Below are positions 1-7,106 of a stretch of DNA of 7,106 nucleotides, in pieces (the stretch's first letter is position 1; the number at the start of each line of letters is the position of its first letter). This DNA is from Rhodospirillales bacterium. Its GTDB lineage: Bacteria > Pseudomonadota > Alphaproteobacteria > Acetobacterales > Acetobacteraceae. The translations under genes and the position numbers were made by a program. The notes below the pieces were generated by a model. That model did no database searches, was not told where the DNA came from, and was given only the letters and a program-made list of their open reading frames with translations. The stretch covers positions 1-7,106 of the forward strand of contig CAHJXG010000152.1 in the NCBI GenBank assembly GCA_903644035.1, read 5' to 3'.

Positions 1-77
<77 letters not shown>

Positions 78-92
78 AGCGGCAGGGCGCAC

Positions 93-121
93 GATCTACG
101 GTGCGCGCATCGCCGCGTCAA
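93..121 (-). promoter_or_regulatory. Candidate promoter of tRNA-Asp
   Basis: The minus strand shows TTGACGC (121-115), then 14 bases, then CGTAGATC (100-93). The first element matches the alphaproteobacterial -35 consensus TTGACGS exactly. The second resembles the -10 form GCTANAWC (TA-A-TC retained). In E. coli terms this is TTGACG, 17 bases, TAGATC. A start near base 86 would give a leader of about 9 bases before the tRNA. The -35 lies in the right arm of the 112-134 inverted repeat, and the -10 lies in the loop of a 6-bp repeat (GCGCAC at 87-92, GTGCGC at 101-106). The promoter call is inferred from motif match and position. Confidence 0.6.
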
Positions 122-134
122 GCCATGACGCGGC
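112..134. repeat. Perfect 9-bp inverted repeat over the tRNA-Asp -35
   Basis: GCCGCGTCA (112-120) and TGACGCGGC (126-134) are exact reverse complements separated by 5 bases. No T-tract follows on either strand, so it does not look like a standard intrinsic terminator. It could be an RNA hairpin protecting the end of the tRNA-Val precursor, or a protein-binding site overlapping the promoter. Confidence 0.75.
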
Positions 135-139
135 ATATT

Positions 140-157
140 GGCCTGGCTTGCCAGGCC
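140..157. repeat. Perfect 8-bp hairpin between tRNA-Val and tRNA-Asp
   Basis: GGCCTGGC TT GCCAGGCC is a perfect palindromic hairpin (8-bp arms with a 2-base centre, more realistically 7 bp with a 4-base loop). It begins 33 bases beyond the end of tRNA-Val on the minus strand. It may terminate the tRNA-Val transcript or act as a 3' processing barrier. The missing U-tract makes an intrinsic terminator uncertain. Confidence 0.6.
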
Positions 158-189
158 GGGCACGAGACATGGCAGCAGGCCGCACGGTA

Positions 190-261
190 TGGGCGGTGAC
201 GGTTTCGAACCGCCGACCCTCTCGGTGTAAACGAGACGCTCTACCGCTGAGCTAACCGCCC
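190..261 (-). tRNA. tRNA-Val (anticodon UAC)
   Basis: The minus strand gives a full cloverleaf. The acceptor stem pairs GGGCGGT with ACCGCCC perfectly. The D-arm contains TAGCTCAGCGGTAGAGC, the anticodon stem TCTCG/CGAGA encloses loop TTTACAC with anticodon TAC, and the T-loop is TTCGAAA. The discriminator is A at base 190. CCA is not encoded: the next bases are TAC, so the tail must be added by the CCA-adding enzyme, unlike the two other tRNAs here. It reads GUA and, by wobble, other valine codons. It sits directly after the lon terminator, in the same direction. Confidence 0.97.
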
Positions 262-271
262 GCCCGCGCCG

Positions 272-298
272 ATCCTACCGGCTTCCCGGCTCAAGCAA
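272..298 (-). promoter_or_regulatory. Weak candidate promoter of tRNA-Val
   Basis: TTGCTT (298-293), 15 bases, then TAGGAT (277-272) is the best pair I can find before tRNA-Val. The -35 matches only 3 of 6 positions and the -10 matches 4 of 6. The predicted start falls only a few bases before the mature tRNA 5' end. The -35 would sit inside the lon terminator T-tract. Read-through from lon followed by RNase P processing is an equal alternative. Confidence 0.25.
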
Positions 299-333
299 AA
301 GCAACCCACCGCGAACTGCCAGTCCGCGGTGGG
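293..333 (-). terminator. Intrinsic terminator of lon
   Basis: On the minus strand, 7 bases after the lon stop codon, CCCACCGCG (333-325) pairs perfectly with CGCGGTGGG (313-305). The stem continues inward as GACT/AGTT (one G-U pair), giving about 13 bp closed by a GGC triloop. The T-rich tract TTGCTTTTGCTT (304-293) follows directly. This is the clearest rho-independent terminator in the window and separates lon from tRNA-Val. There is no T-tract on the other side, so it works in one direction only. Confidence 0.88.
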
Positions 334-340
334 CCTCCTG

Positions 341-2821
<2,481 letters not shown>

Positions 2822-2825
2822 GGGA

Positions 2826-2831
2826 CCTCCT
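2826..2831 (-). promoter_or_regulatory. Ribosome binding site deciding the lon start
   Basis: The minus strand reads AGGAGG, then TCCC, then the ATG at 2821. This perfect Shine-Dalgarno core selects the 826-residue start over the in-frame ATG codons at 2923 and 2860, which lack one. The 4-base spacing is slightly short. Confidence 0.8.
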
Positions 2832-2927
2832 ATGGGACAGTCGAGCGCCAATGCGCCCATTTTGGCACGCAGGGTCGCCTCGAAAGCAATTTCGCCGCAC
2901 GCGGCGAGCGACGTGGTCGCCATTCAC

Positions 2928-2955
2928 ATATTGGCAACCAAGCGCCTGCCGCCAA
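2928..2955 (-). promoter_or_regulatory. Weak candidate promoter of lon
   Basis: TTGGCG (2955-2950), 16 bases, then CAATAT (2933-2928) matches the sigma-70 consensus at 4 of 6 and 3 of 6 positions. It would give a leader of about 100 bases. It overlaps the 2929-2957 inverted repeat almost exactly. I found no convincing heat-shock promoter here, and read-through from clpX is also possible. Confidence 0.25.
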
Positions 2956-2957
2956 TA
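2929..2957. repeat. Inverted repeat in the clpX-lon gap
   Basis: TATTGGC (2929-2935) and GCCAATA (2951-2957) are perfect 7-bp inverted arms separated by 15 bases, so the arm centres are 22 bp apart, about two helical turns. As minus-strand RNA the stem extends to about 10 bp with two G-U pairs and a 9-base loop. It begins 19 bases after the clpX stop and has no U-tract. It may be a weak clpX terminator or an operator for lon. Confidence 0.55.
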
Positions 2958-2976
2958 GACTGGGGGAAATGAAGCG

Positions 2977-4227
2977 TCAGGCGCCTTCGGCGCGCTCCTT
3001 GCCGTAGGTGAACAGCGGGTTGGATCGGCTCTCGGCCACCTCCCGGTTGACGGTCACCTCCTCCACCCCGTCGAGGCCTGGTAGATCAAACATCGTGCTC
3101 AGCAGGATCGCCTCCATGATCGAGCGCAGGCCACGGGCACCCGTCTTGCGGGCGATGGCGCGGGTCGCGACGGATCGTAGCGCATCCTCGGTGAAGGAAA
3201 GCTTAACGCCTTCCATCTCGAACAGCCGGGCATATTGCTTGGACAGCGCGTTCTTCGGCTTGGTCAGGATCTCGATCAGGGCGGCCTCGTCCAGGTCCTC
3301 GAGCGTCGCGACTACCGGCAGGCGCCCGATGAACTCGGGGATCAGCCCGAACTTCAGCAGGTCCTCCGGCTCCACCTCGCGCAGGATGGCCCCGGTGCGG
3401 CGCTCGTCAGGCGCGCGAACCTCGGCGCCGTAGCCGATCCCCGACCCCTTGCCGCGGGCGCCGATGATCTTCTCCAGGCCCGAGAACGCGCCGCCGCAGA
3501 TGAACAGGATGTTGGTCGTGTCCACCTGCAGGAACTCCTGCTGCGGGTGCTTGCGCCCGCCCTGCGGCGGCACGGAGGCAACGGTGCCCTCCATGATCTT
3601 CAGCAGCGCCTGCTGCACGCCCTCCCCGCTCACGTCGCGCGTGATGCTGGGGTTGTCCGACTTGCGGCTGATCTTGTCGACCTCGTCGATGTAGACGATG
3701 CCGCGCTGCGCCCGCTCGACGTTGTAGTCGGCCGCCTGCAGCAGCTTCAGGATGATGTTCTCGACGTCCTCGCCGACATACCCGGCCTCGGTCAGCGTGG
3801 TCGCGTCCGCCATGGTAAAGGGCACGTCGAGGATGCGGGCCAGCGTCTGCGCCAGCAAGGTCTTGCCGGACCCGGTCGGCCCCACCAGCAGGATGTTGCT
3901 CTTGGCGATCTCGACGTCGTTGTTCTTGGCGCCGTGAGCCAGGCGCTTGTAGTGGTTGTGGACGGCGACGCTCAGCACCTTCTTGGCGTGCATCTGACCG
4001 ATCACGTAGTCGTCGAGGACCTTGCAGATCTCCTTCGGAGTCGGCACGCCGTCGCGCGACTTCACAAGATGCGTCTTGTGCTCCTCGCGGATGATGTCCA
4101 TGCAGAGTTCCACGCACTCGTCGCAGATGAACACCGTCGGACCCGCAATCAGCTTGCGGACCTCATGCTGCGACTTGCCGCAGAATGAGCAGTAGAGGGT
4201 GTTCTTCGAATCGCCGGACTTGCTCAT
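2977..4227 (-). CDS. clpX: ClpX, ATPase and specificity subunit of ClpXP protease
   Basis: This encodes a 416-residue cytoplasmic AAA+ unfoldase that recognises degradation tags, unfolds substrates and threads them into ClpP. The N-terminal C4 zinc-binding dimerisation domain has Cys13, Cys16, Cys35 and Cys38. Walker A is GPTGSGKT (116-123, Lys122), the pore-1 loop is GYVG (149-152), Walker B is VYIDEVDK (Asp181, Glu182), and the pore-2 region is RDVSGEG (197-203). GARGLRSI near the C terminus is the sensor-2 segment. The ClpP-docking tripeptide reads IGY (264-266) instead of the IGF known from E. coli. Length is normal for the family. ATG 4227 is chosen because AGGAG lies 5 bases upstream. 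The GTG two codons earlier overlaps that site and is unlikely. It lies 221 bases after clpP with its own candidate promoter. Confidence 0.98.
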   Translation of the reverse strand: MSKSGDSKNTLYCSFCGKSQHEVRKLIAGPTVFICDECVELCMDIIREEHKTHLVKSRDGVPTPKEICKVLDDYVIGQMHAKKVLSVAVHNHYKRLAHGAKNNDVEIAKSNILLVGPTGSGKTLLAQTLARILDVPFTMADATTLTEAGYVGEDVENIILKLLQAADYNVERAQRGIVYIDEVDKISRKSDNPSITRDVSGEGVQQALLKIMEGTVASVPPQGGRKHPQQEFLQVDTTNILFICGGAFSGLEKIIGARGKGSGIGYGAEVRAPDERRTGAILREVEPEDLLKFGLIPEFIGRLPVVATLEDLDEAALIEILTKPKNALSKQYARLFEMEGVKLSFTEDALRSVATRAIARKTGARGLRSIMEAILLSTMFDLPGLDGVEEVTVNREVAESRSNPLFTYGKERAEGA

Positions 4228-4232
4228 GGACA

Positions 4233-4237
4233 CTCCT
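4233..4237 (-). promoter_or_regulatory. Ribosome binding site deciding the clpX start
   Basis: The minus strand reads AGGAG, TGTCC, ATG. The 5-base spacing to ATG 4227 is near ideal. It excludes the in-frame GTG at 4233, whose first base is the last base of the AGGAG element. Confidence 0.75.
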
Positions 4238-4269
4238 GCCCCGCCGCCCGCAGGGACAAACCTAGGAAG

Positions 4270-4297
4270 ATTAGACCCGGCCGCACCCGACGGACAA
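4270..4297 (-). promoter_or_regulatory. Candidate clpX promoter
   Basis: TTGTCC (4297-4292), 16 bases, then TCTAAT (4275-4270) matches the sigma-70 consensus at 4 of 6 and 5 of 6 positions. A start near 4263 would give a leader of about 36 bases before the clpX ATG. This would allow clpX to be transcribed separately from clpP, consistent with the wide 221-base gap. The call is inferred from motif quality and position only. Confidence 0.45.
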
Positions 4298-4428
4298 GGC
4301 GGAACCGTACGCGAACCGGCCGGCAGCGCCGGGCATCAGCCGGATAGCGGATCGCCGATGCTCGATCAACGATCACTTGACATCAGGCTATGTGTGCCGC
4401 AGCCGGCCGGTTTGCAACGGCCCAAGAT

Positions 4429-4452
4429 CGCAAGCTCTACCGCAAGCTCTAG
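4429..4452. repeat. 12-bp tandem duplication at the clpP stop codon
   Basis: CGCAAGCTCTAC (4429-4440) is followed directly by CGCAAGCTCTAG (4441-4452), matching at 11 of 12 positions. Read as clpP, the sequence is TAG AGC TTG CGG TAG AGC TTG CGA, so the duplication creates a second in-frame TAG four codons after the first. Confidence 0.85.
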
Positions 4453-5099
4453 GACTTCGAAGGATCGGCCGGCACCGGGCGGTTCTCCACCACCTGATCG
4501 ACCAGGCCGTAGTCCCGGGCCTCCTCGGCCGACATGTAGCTGTCTCGCTCCAGCTTGCTCTCGATGGCTTCGAGCGCCTGGCCGGTGTGGCGCACATAGA
4601 TCTCGTTCAGGCGCTTGCGCAGCGTCAGGATCTCGCGCGCCTGGATCTCGATATCCGCCGCCTGCCCCTGCGCCCCGCCGCTCGGCTGGTGCACCATGAT
4701 GCGGGAGTTGGGCGTGGCGTACCGCTTGCCCTTGGCACCGGCGCAAAGCAGCAGGCTGCCCATGCTCGCCGCCTGGCCGATGCACAACGTGCTGACGGGG
4801 CTGCGGATGTACTGCATGGTGTCGTAGATCGCGAGGCCGGCCGACACGACGCCGCCAGGGCTGTTGATGTAGACGCTGATGTCCTTGCTGGGGTTGTCGC
4901 TCTCCAGGAACAGCAGCTGCGCGCACATCACCGCGGCCACCTGGTCGAACACCGGGCCAGTCAGGAAGATGATGCGCTCCTTGAGCAGGCGCGAGTAGAT
5001 GTCGAACGCGCGCTCGCCGCGGGCGGTCTGCTCGACCACCATCGGGACCAGCGAGCTGTTGTAGATCTCGACCGGATCGCGATCCCTCATTCTATCCAT
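4449..5099 (-). CDS. clpP: ClpP, proteolytic subunit of Clp protease
   Basis: This encodes a 216-residue serine peptidase (family S14) that forms the 14-subunit chamber which degrades polypeptides fed by ClpX, or by ClpA if present. The catalytic triad is Ser112 in GQAASMGS, His137 in [10 protein letters not shown] and Asp186 in ERDSYMS, spaced as in E. coli Clp[12 protein letters not shown] (78-88) is the conserved glycine-rich strand. The first 16 residues before LVPMVVEQT are probably a self-cleaved propeptide, by comparison with E. coli. ATG 5099 has GAGG 4 bases upstream. ATG 5090 (MRDRDP) is an alternative start that would only shorten the propeptide. The gene lies 101 bases downstream of tig and 221 bases upstream of clpX. 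A heat-shock-type promoter candidate precedes it. Confidence 0.98.
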   Translation of the reverse strand: MDRMRDRDPVEIYNSSLVPMVVEQTARGERAFDIYSRLLKERIIFLTGPVFDQVAAVMCAQLLFLESDNPSKDISVYINSPGGVVSAGLAIYDTMQYIRSPVSTLCIGQAASMGSLLLCAGAKGKRYATPNSRIMVHQPSGGAQGQAADIEIQAREILTLRKRLNEIYVRHTGQALEAIESKLERDSYMSAEEARDYGLVDQVVENRPVPADPSKS

Positions 5100-5143
5100 A
5101 CCCCCTCTTGCCGGCGCCGCGGATGGGCCGGCGGCCTCGCCCT

Positions 5144-5171
5144 ACATGGTCCATGAATGCGCCGGTTCCAG
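5144..5171 (-). promoter_or_regulatory. Candidate heat-shock (RpoH-type) promoter of clpP
   Basis: The minus strand shows CTGGAA (5171-5166), 14 bases, then GACCATGT (5151-5144). The first differs from the sigma-32 -35 core CTTGAA at one base. The second contains CCATGT, matching the CCATNT end of the -10 CCCCATNT. The spacing is close to that of the E. coli groE promoter. A start near 5137 would give a leader of about 38 bases. A CATGG-A-CCATG palindrome (5145-5155) overlaps the -10. Confidence 0.35.
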
Positions 5172-5199
5172 CCGGCCCCGGCCAGTTGCCGGGGGCCGG
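5172..5199 (-). terminator. GC-rich hairpin after tig, possible terminator or attenuator
   Basis: One base after the tig stop codon, CCGGCCCC (5199-5192) pairs perfectly with GGGGCCGG (5179-5172). GGC/GCC pairs inside across a single bulged C, leaving an AACTG loop. The stem is very stable, but no T-tract follows. It could terminate weakly, need Rho, or stabilise the tig mRNA 3' end. It directly abuts the candidate clpP promoter. Confidence 0.45.
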
Positions 5200-5200
5200 G

Positions 5201-6532
5201 CTACGCCGCCGCCGGCTCCGGCTCGGCCGCCAGCTCCTCCGGCGTCACCATCTTGTCCTCGACCTTGGCTAGGTCGAGGATGAAATCCACCACCTTGTCC
5301 TCGAAGATCGGCCCGCGCAGGCCGTCCGCCGCCTGCGGGTTCTTGCGGAAGAACTCCATCACCTGGGCCTCCTGCCCCTGGTAGCGGCTGGCCTCGGTCC
5401 GCATGGCCCGCAGCATCTCGTCCTGCCCGACCTGCACGCCGTTGGCCCGGCCGATCTCAGACAGCAGCAGGCCCAGCCGCACCCGGCGCTCCGCAATCGC
5501 GCGGTACTCGGCCTTGAGCGTCACCTCGTCCTTGTCCTTGTCCTCGTCGTCGCCCTTGCCCTGCTTCAGGTCGCTTTCGACCCGCTGCCAGATCGAGGCG
5601 AACTCGCCCTCGACCATGCTCTCGGGCACCATGAAGTCGGCACCCTTCGCCAGGCTGTCCAGCAGGTCGCGCTTGATGCGCATACGGCTCATCTGGTCGT
5701 ACTCGCGCTGCATCTGCTGGGCCACCAGCTTCCGCAGGTCCTCCAGGTTCTCAAACCCGAGCTTCTCCGCCAGCGCGTCGTCGATCGGCAGCGGCTTCGC
5801 CTGCTGCAGCGCCGTCGCCTTCAGGTCGAAGGTGGCGTGCTTCCCGGCCAGCTCCTTGGTGCCGTACCCCTCCGGGAACGTCACCGCGATCTGGCGCTCC
5901 TCGCCGGGCCGCATCCCCTCCATGCCCTCGGAGAAGCCGGGGATGAAGCCGCTGCCGCCCAGCTCGACCGGCATCGCCGTGCCGGTGCCGCCCGGAAACT
6001 CGACGCCGTCCACCTTGCCCACGTAGTCCACCGTCAGCGTGTCGCCGGTGCGCGCGCCCCGGTCCTCCGTGACCGGCTCCAGCTCGCGCTGGCGGGAGGC
6101 GATCTCGTTCAGGGCCTTGTCGATGGCCTCGGACGGCGGCTCGGCGCGCAGCCGGGTCAGCGCGACGGCGCCAAAGTCCGGCATCGGCACCTCCGGCAGC
6201 AGCTCGACCTCGACGTTGAACGCAAGGTCCTGCTGGTCGCCCGGCGAGGTCACATCGACCTTCGGCTGCGTGGCCGGGCGCAGGCCGCGGTCGGACAGCA
6301 CCTGCTGCGTCGCGGAGTTGACGCTCTCCTCCAGCACCTCGGACATGATCGCGGTGCCGTAGCGCTGGCGCACGATGGTCAGCGGCACCTTGCCGGGACG
6401 GAAGCCCGGCAGGCGCACGGTCTTGCCGATCTCGGTGAGCTTCGCCGTTCGCTTGCTCTCGACGTCGGCCATCGGCACGACCACGGCGTAGCCGCGCTTC
6501 AAGCCCTCGGAGAGCGTTTCGGTCACCTGCAT
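5201..6532 (-). CDS. tig: Trigger factor, ribosome-associated chaperone and prolyl isomerase
   Basis: This encodes a 443-residue chaperone that docks at the ribosome exit tunnel and shields nascent chains. The N-terminal ribosome-binding domain carries the signature GFRPGKVP at residues 43-50, the same numbering as in E. coli. This supports ATG 6532 over the GTG two codons upstream at 6538. Spacing does not settle it: AAGGA is 10 bases from the ATG and 4 from the GTG. An FKBP-type prolyl isomerase domain follows (about 160-240, with GDTLTVDYVGK and GSGFIPGFSEGM). The helical C-terminal chaperone domain contains a charged run, GKGDDEDKDKDE (325-336), and ends in an acidic, alanine-rich tail. 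Length is normal for the family. The gene starts 46 bases after tRNA-Leu with no evident terminator between them, and clpP follows in the same direction. Confidence 0.98.
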   Translation of the reverse strand: MQVTETLSEGLKRGYAVVVPMADVESKRTAKLTEIGKTVRLPGFRPGKVPLTIVRQRYGTAIMSEVLEESVNSATQQVLSDRGLRPATQPKVDVTSPGDQQDLAFNVEVELLPEVPMPDFGAVALTRLRAEPPSEAIDKALNEIASRQRELEPVTEDRGARTGDTLTVDYVGKVDGVEFPGGTGTAMPVELGGSGFIPGFSEGMEGMRPGEERQIAVTFPEGYGTKELAGKHATFDLKATALQQAKPLPIDDALAEKLGFENLEDLRKLVAQQMQREYDQMSRMRIKRDLLDSLAKGADFMVPESMVEGEFASIWQRVESDLKQGKGDDEDKDKDEVTLKAEYRAIAERRVRLGLLLSEIGRANGVQVGQDEMLRAMRTEASRYQGQEAQVMEFFRKNPQAADGLRGPIFEDKVVDFILDLAKVEDKMVTPEELAAEPEPAAA

Positions 6533-6578
6533 CTGCACCCGGTCCTTATTGCCCTAGTCACCCACGTCGTCCGCGCCA

Positions 6579-6662
6579 TGGTGCGGGCGGAGGGACTTGA
6601 ACCCCCACGGCTTGCGCCACCAGAACCTAAATCTGGCGTGTCTACCATTTCACCACGCCCGC
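6579..6662 (-). tRNA. tRNA-Leu (anticodon UAG)
   Basis: The minus strand folds as a class II tRNA. The acceptor stem pairs GCGGGCG with CGCCCGC. The D-arm contains TGGTGAAATGGTAGACA, the anticodon stem CCAGA/TCTGG encloses loop TTTAGGT with anticodon TAG, a long variable arm TGGCGCAAGCCGT follows, and the T-loop is TTCAAGT. The discriminator is A and CCA is encoded (6581-6579). It decodes CUA and, by wobble, other CUN leucine codons. It lies just upstream of tig in the same direction. Confidence 0.97.
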
Positions 6663-6683
6663 ATGCGGACATCAGGCGGCGCG

Positions 6684-6710
6684 TGTAGCGCACCCGGTGG
6701 TGCGGGACAA
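6684..6710 (-). promoter_or_regulatory. Candidate promoter of tRNA-Leu, possibly also tig
   Basis: TTGTCCC (6710-6704), 14 bases, then GCTACA (6689-6684) matches the alphaproteobacterial layout TTGACGS, 10-14 bases, GCTANAWC. The -10 core is exact and the -35 is imperfect. A start near 6675 would give a leader of about 13 bases before the tRNA. No terminator is evident between this tRNA and tig, so the promoter may also serve tig. Confidence 0.5.
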
Positions 6711-6723
6711 GCAGCCGTCCCGC
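6702..6723. repeat. Perfect 7-bp inverted repeat over the tRNA-Leu -35
   Basis: GCGGGAC (6702-6708) and GTCCCGC (6717-6723) are exact reverse complements around 8 bases. The repeat lies 14 bases beyond the stop of the transketolase-like gene and covers the tRNA-Leu -35. It could act as a terminator for the upstream gene, although it has no T-tract, or as a regulatory site. A smaller hairpin, GCACC/GGTGC, follows directly on the minus strand. Confidence 0.6.
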
Positions 6724-6737
6724 GGCGGGAGCGGCGC

Positions 6738-7106
6738 CTAGCCGAGCAGCGCCTGCGCGCAGGCGTCCAGGATGGCGTCGGTGTCCAGGCCATACTCGCG
6801 ATAGAGATCCGGCAGGTCGCCGCTCTGCCCGAAATGGTCGGGACCCAGCGGCACGACTCGCTGGCCGAACACCCCGCCCAGCCAGGAATGCGCCGCCGGG
6901 TGGCCGTCCAGCACCGTCACCAGGGTGGCATTGCGGGCCAGCGGCGCCAGGATGCGCTCGATATGCGCCTGGGCGGGCTGGCCGGTGCGGCGGGTGCGGG
7001 CGGCGTCGAGCCAGCCGGCATGGAGCCGGTCCGGGCTGGTGATCGCGAGCAACCCGGCGCCGGGCACCTCGGCCTGCAGCTCGGCAAAGGCGGCCTCCGC
7101 CTCCGG
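6738..7106 (-). CDS. Transketolase-like ThDP enzyme, C-terminal part (partial)
   Basis: Only the last 122 codons are in the window. The reading frame is open through base 7106, so the start lies outside; the GTG at 7067 is an internal valine codon. Recognisable features are TSPDRLHAGW, LVTVLDGHPAAHSWLG and the closing PLGPDHFGQSGDLPDLYREYGLD. These resemble the C-terminal domain shared by transketolases and homodimeric pyruvate dehydrogenase E1-like enzymes, which helps position and regulate the ThDP active site contributed by the missing N-terminal domains. Whether the enzyme is a true transketolase, an E1-type dehydrogenase or another two-carbon transferase cannot be decided from this part. 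The stop is TAG at 6740-6738, followed by inverted repeats and the tRNA-Leu promoter. Confidence 0.7.
   Translation of the reverse strand, partial: PEAEAAFAELQAEVPGAGLLAITSPDRLHAGWLDAARTRRTGQPAQAHIERILAPLARNATLVTVLDGHPAAHSWLGGVFGQRVVPLGPDHFGQSGDLPDLYREYGLDTDAILDACAQALLG

Noticed and set aside
2822..2923. 34-codon in-frame upstream extension of lon
   Set aside because: The ATG at 2923 has no Shine-Dalgarno sequence and the peptide does not resemble Lon, whereas AGGAGG precedes ATG 2821.
2928..2940. Start-stop mini-ORF (ATG TGA) in the lon leader
   Set aside because: It has no ribosome binding site in front and is a common chance occurrence.
2950..2976. Heat-shock promoter before lon (CTTC ... 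CTATTG)
   Set aside because: Spacing between the two elements is about 12 bases, too short for RpoH, and the -35 core is poor.
3235..4188. 317-codon plus-strand frame opposite clpX
   Set aside because: Same antisense shadow composition; no ribosome binding site or known motif, and clpX is fully supported.
4199..4699. Possible plus-strand gene across the clpP-clpX gap
   Set aside because: Most of it overlaps clpX and clpP in antisense. The translation is Pro/Gly/Ser-rich without motif, and no ribosome binding site is seen.
5837..6688. Plus-strand frame opposite tig running into tRNA-Leu
   Set aside because: It crosses the tRNA gene and is antisense to tig, with a shadow-type translation.

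Overview
The window is about two thirds G+C. It looks like chromosomal core DNA from an alphaproteobacterium, probably in the Rhodospirillales/Acetobacteraceae direction. That placement rests on the gene order, the alphaproteobacterial style of the ClpP, ClpX and trigger factor sequences, and -35/-10 elements of the TTGACG / GCTA type. The genus cannot be fixed from sequence alone.

Every supported gene lies on the minus strand, so transcription runs from high to low coordinates. In that direction the order is: the 3' end of a transketolase-like (ThDP-dependent) enzyme gene cut by the window edge (7106-6738); tRNA-Leu(UAG) (6662-6579); tig (6532-5201); clpP (5099-4449); clpX (4227-2977); lon (2821-341) with a strong intrinsic terminator (333-293); tRNA-Val(UAC) (261-190); and tRNA-Asp(GUC) (77-1). 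The plus strand holds only antisense shadows of these genes, including a very long one opposite lon.

tig-clpP-clpX-lon is the classic bacterial protein quality-control block. Trigger factor folds nascent chains at the ribosome exit tunnel. ClpX recognises, unfolds and feeds tagged substrates to the ClpP peptidase. Lon degrades misfolded and regulatory proteins by itself. All active-site, ATPase and zinc-binding residues that I checked are intact. Every intergenic gap is under 300 bases, and none contains a convincing extra gene.

The gaps hold candidate regulatory elements: sigma-70-type promoters before tRNA-Asp, tRNA-Leu and clpX, a heat-shock (sigma-32-like) candidate before clpP, and several perfect inverted repeats. 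Two tRNA promoters have their -35 element inside the right arm of an inverted repeat. I see no mobile element, CRISPR array or previously undescribed system. The findings are local oddities in a well-known conserved locus.
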